DNA from: Helopsaltes ochotensis | Taxonomy: Eukaryota > Chordata > Aves > Passeriformes > Locustellidae | DNA length: 64,000 bases | Assembly: GCA_013400155.1 (NCBI GenBank) | Contig: VXBM01000887.1 | Coordinates: 124,001-188,000, forward strand | Direction of reading: 5' to 3' | Shown here: piece after piece, positions 58,473-64,000 of the stretch | Layout: every line of letters starts with the position of its first letter | Numbering within the stretch: the first letter of the stretch is position 1 | Notes under the pieces: generated by a model | The model's database searches: none | What the model was told of the DNA's origin: nothing | Seen by the model: the letters and a program-made list of their open reading frames with translations, nothing else | Made by a program: the position numbers and the translations under genes

Positions 58473-61400
58473 CAGCTGCAAGATTTTGAAATCTGCATCA
58501 AAAGTCTTGCTCAAGGGTTCAGTCAAACAGTGTTCAATCTACAGTGTGTTTTAATACAGCATCTATTGAGTATCTAAATCAAAGTTTACTAAACAAAATC
58601 TTAAAATTGAATGTTGCTGCTTGCTGGACAAGTTTGTCAAATAAAAAGTTTATCTCTATGCAGAACTAATTCTTCCCCAACTCTTCCAAGACTGCAGCTA
58701 AGCAATGTGCTGTATCTATGTATATTCTCCTTAGTCGGCAGATGCAATTTTATTTTGTTACCTCTGTAAGAACTGTGGTGTCATATGAAGGCTGATACTT
58801 CTCTTTTTCATGTGCAGTTCGCTTTTCCATCTTTTCTCTGTCTGTTTTCTGTTTTCTGTCTGCTCCTTTGGGCTAAAAATGAATAGTTACGTGAACATGA
58901 ACACAAGTGGAAAATGGTTTTATAACTGAAATCTGATCTCAGACATGAACCATTACAAGTAATAATATAATGATTTCCCATATCTTTATGAGAACTTAGA
59001 GATTTAAGGATCTGATTTCTAATGTTACCTTAAAAACCTTGATTTGACAACTGGCTGAATGCAGATGATCAGTATATTCTCCATTTTCAGTCTGTTTAAA
59101 GGTGTCAACCTGAATCCTAAAAGGAACTCCTTTCTCTCCTCCGTGTTTACGAGGGGTAAATTCAGTGCTGATACAATGTACCTGAAAAAAAAATGACCAA
59201 ACAAAAAGGACCCTCAGAAGCATTTCAGCATGAACTTTATTATGTTACCAACATGAACAGTTTCTTGTAAAAAATATAGCAAAGCTATAAAAGGTCATTG
59301 ACTGAAAGAGTCTTTCACCTCACGCACCCTCATCTCAGAGTATTTTCAAATATGTCCAAGTCCTTTAAAAGTCCACAGATCTTTTAATCAGTGCGTAATT
59401 GTTTCAGCTGCTACATCAGAATGAACACTGTTTATAAGCTATAAAGTCCCCCTAAGGGTAACCAAGGAGAAAATCAGTGCAATAGAAAGAATTATGAACA
59501 ATCTCACTTGATGGTGCTCCCGATTTTTTTTGCTTCCTTACAGAATTTTAAGTGAGCCTTTAGAATAACTGAACTGCACTGGCATAATATCAGTTCCATT
59601 TTCAGTCTGTTATCATTTCTACTAAGCAAATGCATACACAAATCTACTCTGTAACTTATTGCACAGTTCTTCAAGATGACTATATTTTAGCAATTATGTA
59701 GTTCTTACTAAGAAAAGTATCTTTTATTGTACTAGATCAAAGTTAATTTACTGACAATATAGAATTTAACCTATTTTAACAGCCAGGGTAAGAAACGTTG
59801 CTACCTGAAACCTTACAGCTATACCTTTTTATTATAAAATCAGATCTGAGACAAGAGTAAGCAGTGTGAATATGAACATTCCATCTCAGTTGCCCTGAAT
59901 ATCAAATACACAAATAATAGGATTCCTACAAGGAAGCCTACCAACAAAGTAAGAAACATCTTTGAATGTCTGATTTGAAACCCTTTTCTCATAGGACAAT
60001 ACTTTTAATTTTGAATTCTTAAGCCAAGCTCTTCTGCTGAAAGTAGTAGTAGGAGTTACTGAGAGGAATGTAAGTTAATTCTTATACAGCTAAATATTTT
60101 AACTATCTTCAAAGAGCCTTTTGAAAGCTTTTAATTTTTCTATAAACCCAAATTAAATAGAAAAGCCTTACTAGGGACTCTATTGGACCTATGAACCTGT
60201 GTTTTTTACCAAGATGGTATTTAATGGCCACCCCACAAATAATAAACCAAGAAGCTTTTTAGTTCATGTATACTGCTGTTTGTGACCTGAAAAGCAAACA
60301 CAGACATCCAGTCAAATAAAGTTTCAAACCTGAATAAAAGCAGATGTACATTTTGTTGGATCCCATAAAAATTCAACTGCGTTGAGCTGGCTTGGATTTG
60401 TCTTGATATCAATGACTCCAACAGACATTGGAATATCTATTAAAATAAGCAGCATATTTCAGAAAAATCACACAGCAAGTAAAAACAAATAAATCATAAT
60501 ATACCATCAGCATACACAAGGTAGGATGGAAAAATGGGGGCTTTGGTGGCTTGATCAGTTTCTTAGGATTGATACAAAGAATCTTAGTAGCTTCAACATA
60601 CAAAGCGCTCAAGGTTTTGCGTGCTTTTTCATTCTCCCCCCCTGCTGCCACCCCTGAGGTTATGCACCAAAGTGATCACATGACACAAAGTACAGAAACC
60701 ATGTTGGCACCCTTTTCACAATGCAATAGGGAAAGTTACTTCTGTCTGTGTTCGCCTAATCATTGCAACGTTTAGCAATCAAAATTAGAAAGATTGTTAA
60801 ATGTGTACAGCTGCAGATCCTACTTTTATAGCACTTAAAAAGTTTGAAAGAAATGTGGAAGTGGTAAGAACGTTTAGATTCAAAACACACACTATGACAA
60901 AGCAGCATCCAGAAATCTGGTCTGTCTTTTTTCATCAGCCTCAGCCTAAATGTGAATGTGATCAGTTTAAATTTGGAAATTGAACTCCATACCGTGGCAA
61001 CAAACAGAAAATTATACCTAAGTCGAGCAGTCTGTCCCCAGGGCGGTTCCACTTCCAACCCTCTAGCTGCTGGTGCTCAGTGTACTGCAACCTTCTGTCA
61101 TGGAACACAACTCTTATAATGCTCTAACAAAGAAGGAAACAAGGCTGTGATGAGCCACAGAGTCACTACATGTTTAGAAACAGCCTAAGGATAAAGCACT
61201 AAAACATCCCAAAAAAGCCACAGTGCCAATAAATACATATTTACAGCAAAAATTTGGCAAGCATCAGTATTCCAAAATATTCCAGAACACAGAAATAGAA
61301 CTGAGCAGCAGGAGATACTTGAAAATGTGGTAAAAATGCAAGGGAGAAATACATCTGATTGGATACTCTAAAGGTCACTATGAATTACATACAGTGAACT

Positions 61401-63385
61401 GAGCAACACTGGCAGCACAGTATTAACACTGTGTAGGCAACACCAAATTATTTTAGAAAGCACTAAATTTGTGCTTTATGTGAATTTTTGTAGGACATTT
61501 TTAAAAAATAAAATAGGAAATTCTATTCCTAGTACTTATAAGATATTTACCAAAAAAATCTATGATTTCACTTAAGAGAATTAGAAAATTCCAAACTTTC
61601 TCAATTAGTCTAGATGAAATATTCATCCAGAACTACAACATGACCAACCTTATTCAGCTAGAAGCAATTACCTAACAATATCTATTTTTGTGGGCAGTTT
61701 TGGTACTGCTAAATGAATGCACATATAAAGCAATTTGTTACACAGAGGCTGGAAAAATACTGCACACATTGATTGTTACCCAACAAATAGAATGTAGACA
61801 GATTTGCGTTTTTTTTCCATTATTCTACAGTCTTCCTTGTATTAACAGCAACTAAAAGTGTCCACAAAACCTAAGAACTTTTAAATGGAGTGCCTCTTCA
61901 AGACGGATTGCACTTCCTTGGTTTTATTTCAAAGATAATAGCAAGCAAATGTGTGTGCGTGTACAGAACAAACACACACAAAGGCACCATTCCTTCTGCA
62001 CTGCCAACTGGCACATTTGGAACTTGGAAATATCTGCAGCCACCTTCACCTCCATGAAATGATTTCTTTGGTAAAATACTGGGATTCCAATATTTCATTG
62101 TCCAAAATGGAAAATTCATTGATGCAGCATTACAATACCCTCCCATGGGAAAACTGACTTCTCTAAACTTTTACACTGCTTTTCCCTATTGTACCTACCA
62201 AATGACTCATCACCCACATAAAACCTAGAAAATTACAGAAGAGAGACATCCCAAGGCTACAAGGAAATAGAACCTAAGGGGACAAAATAGTCCAAATGCT
62301 TATTACAGCAAGTTACCATGCCAGGTTGTAAAATGTTTAATTACAGAACTCTCAAATTTCACTTTTATGGTCGTGCCTTACTCTTCCTGAAATGATCTCT
62401 GAACAAGCATCCCACAGACAAACAAGAACAAGGCCTAGGACTATACAAGCAAGCCAAAATTCACAAATTACACAATCCCAAAGCTGCAGGTGAAGATTCA
62501 GCCTTCCACAGGCACACTGTTGTGGTACATTTATCAACACCACTTTCAAAGTCACTTTGATTGAAGTTTTTCCTTTCTTTCCTAATACCTTAATAAGATT
62601 TTTTTGAGAATTCAATAAAATCAATAATCATTAGATGCGTGGAAGAAAAACCTAAACCCCTCCATCAGTTCTTTTAATCATCTGTACTCCAAATTGGGTA
62701 ACTTTTCAGTTTGCCTCATTTTCATACTTCATACAATACCTCAGATCCACACTTTCTAGTAACACTGAAGCAGAAGGAGACCAATCTGGAACTGAGGAAA
62801 GGGGCTCAGCTGTGGAATAAACTGCTCAACAAGCAGCAAAATTAGAGACCCATTTTCCTATGGATGTATCTCCAACATCCCACTGCTGCAAAACCCACAG
62901 GTTGGCTCCATGTGTTTTTTGTAACACTTAAGAAATATGCTCACAACATCTTCACTTCTATCTAAGTGATCCTCTACCTTCCTCATACCTCTCCTAATCA
63001 CTTGAAATAGACAATGTGATGGCTCAGAAGACACAAAAATTGTGAATTTTGGATACAAAATCTGCAGACACTGGACACAAAATCTACAGACAACTATCTT
63101 AAGCTTTGCATAAATACTTAGGTCTTCAGTGCACACAAGTGTGCAATAGGTACTTTTGTTTTTAATTGTAATCACATGTTTTTAATTGTAAACATCACTG
63201 GTCCACATATTCAGACCAATACCTAGTGACAGCAAAAAAAAAAAAGAAATCCATAAAATATACAGTGTCTGATTTGTTAGTAACACTATCTAGTGAACTT
63301 AAATTCACCTTCACCAGTTTTCCATTGATCTCTGGTATGTCTCCAGCTTTCCGATTATCTAGCATCCGGATCTCATAGGACTGAC
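45506..63385 (-). CDS. UBP1: UBP1 (upstream-binding protein 1, LBP-1), CP2/grainyhead-family transcription factor; 5' exons beyond the window
   Basis: Sequence-specific nuclear transcription factor of the TFCP2 (CP2/LSF) family. The fourteen exons below join in frame to about 448 residues ending in a TGA. By comparison with human UBP1 (540 aa), about 90 N-terminal residues lie off the right edge. In order: the CP2 DNA-binding domain ([56 protein letters not shown]); a basic Lys/Glu-rich linker ([15 protein letters not shown]); an alternative exon; a Ser/Pro/Thr-rich segment; a SAM-like domain ([36 protein letters not shown]); and a C-terminal oligomerisation region ending FHIILK. UBP1 rather than TFCP2 or TFCP2L1 is shown by [38 protein letters not shown] and location next to FBXL2. 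It faces FBXL2 tail to tail. Confidence 0.97.
45544..46259 (-). other. UBP1: UBP1 last intron
   Basis: 0.7 kb GT-AG intron; nothing else seen. Confidence 0.9.
46260..46311 (-). CDS. UBP1: UBP1 penultimate exon
   Basis: Acceptor TTTGTAG, donor GTATGT. Encodes [17 protein letters not shown] plus one base of Ala. Matches the family motif [10 protein letters not shown]. Confidence 0.96.
46312..46882 (-). other. UBP1: UBP1 intron before the penultimate exon
   Basis: 0.57 kb. Nothing recognised. Confidence 0.9.
46883..47025 (-). CDS. UBP1: UBP1 exon (C-terminal domain, YHAIYLEEM)
   Basis: Acceptor TTTCTTGTAG, donor GTAATT. Completes Val and encodes [40 protein letters not shown] and HILVSDQ. Strongly conserved across CP2 proteins. 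Confidence 0.97.
47026..48360 (-). other. UBP1: UBP1 intron downstream of the GC-rich exon
   Basis: 1.3 kb. The part next to the exon (about 48260-48360) is GC- and CpG-rich; the rest is AT-rich. No gene. Confidence 0.9.
48361..48467 (-). CDS. UBP1: UBP1 exon (GC-rich, divergent linker before the C-terminal domain)
   Basis: Acceptor TTGGCTTGCAG, donor GTACGG. Encodes [20 protein letters not shown], a Glu/Gly-rich stretch, then [10 protein letters not shown] and one base of Val. The first half matches the family (RPRLTIYVC). The second half differs from human UBP1 (YVCREQPSS) and recalls the paralogues TFCP2 (YVCQES, GDSNG) and TFCP2L1 (YVCQE, GSGDSN). Exon and flanks are rich in CpG. Confidence 0.93.
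48468..49089 (-). other. UBP1: UBP1 intron upstream of the GC-rich exon
   Basis: 0.6 kb with low stop density in several plus-strand frames between 48520 and 49060. No family resemblance; probably a consequence of base composition. Confidence 0.85.
49090..49180 (-). CDS. UBP1: UBP1 exon (SAM-like domain)
   Basis: Acceptor TTTGTCCAG, donor GTGATG. Encodes [20 protein letters not shown] then [10 protein letters not shown] and two bases of Arg. Second half of the SAM-like domain used for self-association in CP2 proteins. Confidence 0.97.
49181..50457 (-). other. UBP1: UBP1 intron within the SAM-like region
   Basis: 1.3 kb, nothing recognised. Confidence 0.9.
50458..50551 (-). CDS. UBP1: UBP1 exon (start of SAM-like domain)
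   Basis: Encodes [20 protein letters not shown] then [11 protein letters not shown] and one base of Gly; donor GTATCT. The acceptor is a tandem TTACAGCAG, so use of the second AG would remove one Gln without changing the frame. The first AG is chosen from the aligned human sequence. Confidence 0.95.
50727..50781 (-). CDS. UBP1: UBP1 exon (18-codon linker)
   Basis: Acceptor TAATCTGTAG, donor GTGAGT. Completes the split Ser and encodes [18 protein letters not shown]. The short exon is supported by phase on both sides and by the match SSPNHQGDG. Confidence 0.94.
50782..51446 (-). other. UBP1: UBP1 intron in the Ser/Pro-rich region
   Basis: 0.66 kb, AT-rich, nothing recognised. Confidence 0.9.
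51447..51550 (-). CDS. UBP1: UBP1 exon (Ser/Pro/Thr-rich segment)
   Basis: Acceptor TTATCTTCAG, donor GTAGGT. Encodes [20 protein letters not shown], then [14 protein letters not shown] and two bases of Ser. A low-complexity region, probably disordered, between DNA-binding and SAM-like domains. Confidence 0.96.
51551..58115 (-). other. UBP1: UBP1 long intron (6.6 kb) after the alternative exon
   Basis: The largest UBP1 intron in view, directly downstream of the 36-codon alternative exon. It holds a possible CR1-like relic at 56600-56870. No exon or gene is supported within it. Confidence 0.9.
56600..56870 (+). mobile_element. Possible very old CR1-like relic
   Basis: Segments such as ATGATTAAGAGAACTGGAAA and TTGTTAAGGAAAAGTTAGAC, then a stretch resembling the gatgatttagctagtttgtcct part of old CR1 copies, follow the CR1 order loosely. 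Divergence is high and boundaries are guesses. It lies antisense to UBP1 in its longest intron. Confidence 0.35.
58116..58223 (-). CDS. UBP1: UBP1 alternative exon distinguishing the long isoform (36 codons)
   Basis: Acceptor TTTGTCCAG, donor GTAAGG. Exactly 108 bp in phase 0, from [20 protein letters not shown] to AKRGS. Its length and position match the 36-residue segment that differs between the long and short human UBP1 isoforms, so skipping it keeps the frame. Usage in this species is inferred. A 6.5-kb intron follows it. Confidence 0.94.
58224..58761 (-). other. UBP1: UBP1 intron upstream of the alternative exon, with T22/A22 tract
   Basis: 0.54 kb. Contains T22 on the plus strand at 58445-58466 (A22 in the transcript). 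Otherwise nothing recognised. Confidence 0.9.
58445..58466. repeat. T22 homopolymer (A22 in UBP1 pre-mRNA)
   Basis: Longest homopolymer in the window; probably length-polymorphic. No retroposed body is recognisable beside it. Confidence 0.9.
58762..58872 (-). CDS. UBP1: UBP1 exon (basic/charged linker)
   Basis: Acceptor ATTTTTAG, donor GTAACA. Thirty-seven codons beginning [20 protein letters not shown] and ending SYDTTVLTE. Dense Lys, Arg and Glu; possibly contains the nuclear localisation signal (inference). Confidence 0.97.
59029..59181 (-). CDS. UBP1: UBP1 exon (CP2 domain, [14 protein letters not shown])
   Basis: Acceptor TTTTTTTTCAG, donor GTAACA. Fifty-one codons beginning [20 protein letters not shown] and ending [10 protein letters not shown]. 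Close to identical to the mammalian protein, with Thr for Asn in [10 protein letters not shown]. Confidence 0.97.
59182..60329 (-). other. UBP1: UBP1 intron
   Basis: 1.15 kb between two CP2-domain exons, AT-rich, nothing else seen. Confidence 0.9.
60330..60436 (-). CDS. UBP1: UBP1 exon (CP2 domain, [10 protein letters not shown])
   Basis: Acceptor TTTTAATAG, donor GTTTGA. Encodes (D)[19 protein letters not shown] followed by [16 protein letters not shown]. Human has TRTNP and DPAKRTS at the variable positions. Confidence 0.97.
60437..61017 (-). other. UBP1: UBP1 intron
   Basis: 0.58 kb, nothing recognised. Confidence 0.9.
61018..61123 (-). CDS. UBP1: UBP1 exon (CP2 domain, [15 protein letters not shown])
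   Basis: Acceptor TTTGTTAG, donor GTATAA. Encodes [35 protein letters not shown], then one base of Asp. This is core DNA-binding sequence shared by the CP2 family. Confidence 0.97.
61124..63308 (-). other. UBP1: UBP1 intron
   Basis: 2.2 kb between CP2-domain exons. Open frames around 61900-62620 are not recognisable. Confidence 0.9.
63309..63385 (-). CDS. UBP1: UBP1 exon (CP2 domain, [12 protein letters not shown])
   Basis: First UBP1 exon in view, reading leftward. Acceptor CTTTAAAG, donor GTGAAT. It completes a Gly codon and encodes [20 protein letters not shown] then GKLVK. Human has MGDM where this has AGDI. Confidence 0.96.
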
Positions 63386-64000
63386 CTTTAAAGAGAAAAA
63401 AAATGCATGGGTAAAAGAGTAAGAGCAAAAGGCTATTTTGTGTTTAGTGCATTTAGATTATCTTTTGGTTCACAGTACACAAGAATACCAGTACCTGAAA
63501 ACTTGAGTTTGAGAGATCCAGATAGCAATGTGCACTTCACAGCATGCAAATTAACAAAACAAAGTGACACTCTTTGGTCCCCTTAAAACTAGAGATATTT
63601 TCAACGTTGTAATTTTTTGATTTTGTGTCAAGTGTAGTCCTTGCTTCCCTATTTTTTTTTCTAAAAAACCCAACAACATTTCAAGGCTGAATTCCTTTCT
63701 TTTTTAAAACTGCTGAATGGCAACATACTGAGAACCATTAACTGGTCTTCCAAAACAAACTCTTGCAGAGTTTTCATAGTTTTTCCAACACATAAATATT
63801 ATTCTACCATGTTTTATTTTGTCCATATACCTGTTGCCTTTGTATGATTTTTATGCTTTGTATGATTTCAGAAATAGACCTTTAAAAGAGACTGTTACTG
63901 TTTATATCAATAGCATGAGCAAACCTATCTTTCCAGTGAATATGATAAACTGTTGTGCTTCAAAAGAAGCAAAGCTTGTAGCAATTTATTTAATTACAAG
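63386..64000 (-). other. UBP1: UBP1 intron running off the window
   Basis: No further UBP1 exon is visible up to the right edge; the exons for about the first 90 residues and the promoter lie beyond. Confidence 0.85.

Noticed and set aside
1..64000. Prokaryotic-type systems, CRISPR, tRNA or rRNA genes
   Set aside because: The window is eukaryotic with spliced vertebrate genes throughout; no direct-repeat arrays or cloverleaf-like elements were seen.

Overview
This is vertebrate nuclear DNA, almost certainly from a bird. It is AT-rich, has GT-AG introns and uses vertebrate-type polyadenylation signals. It carries a CR1 retroposon with the ATTCTATG-type tail typical of avian genomes. The coding exons read at once as two conserved vertebrate genes, FBXL2 and UBP1, which are also neighbours in the human genome (3p22). 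There are no operons, CRISPR arrays, tRNA or rRNA genes.

Layout. From about 1 to 43,430 the plus strand carries FBXL2, the F-box and leucine-rich-repeat substrate receptor of an SCF ubiquitin ligase. Fourteen coding exons (5664-41654) give every residue except the initiator Met. Adding that Met gives 423 aa, the length of the human protein. The first exon (5'UTR plus ATG) is not recognisable here and probably lies upstream. A 3'UTR of about 1.8 kb runs to a canonical AATAAA at 43406. From 63,385 down to about 43,665 the minus strand carries UBP1 (LBP-1), a CP2/grainyhead-family transcription factor. Fourteen coding exons (63385 down to 45506) give about 448 residues, from the DNA-binding domain to the stop. 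The N-terminal exons (about 90 residues) lie beyond the right edge. The two genes converge tail to tail, with predicted cleavage sites only about 200-250 bp apart.

The rest is intron. FBXL2 intron 2 (14 kb) holds a recognisable CR1 3' end (7150-7590) and an older CR1 relic (about 16720-17000). A poorer CR1-like relic lies in the 6.5-kb UBP1 intron. Three items are not explained by the two genes. One is an antisense open frame in FBXL2 intron 1 (2729-3004) with a Thr-rich stalk, a hydrophobic C-terminus and an AATAAA just after the stop. The second is a CpG-rich, hairpin-forming patch in the FBXL2 3'UTR (about 42285-42480). The third is a UBP1 exon (48361-48467) that is GC-rich and diverges from the human sequence. 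The two genes have no obvious joint function; their pairing is conserved synteny. I found no convincing new biological system and say so; the items above are the best leads.
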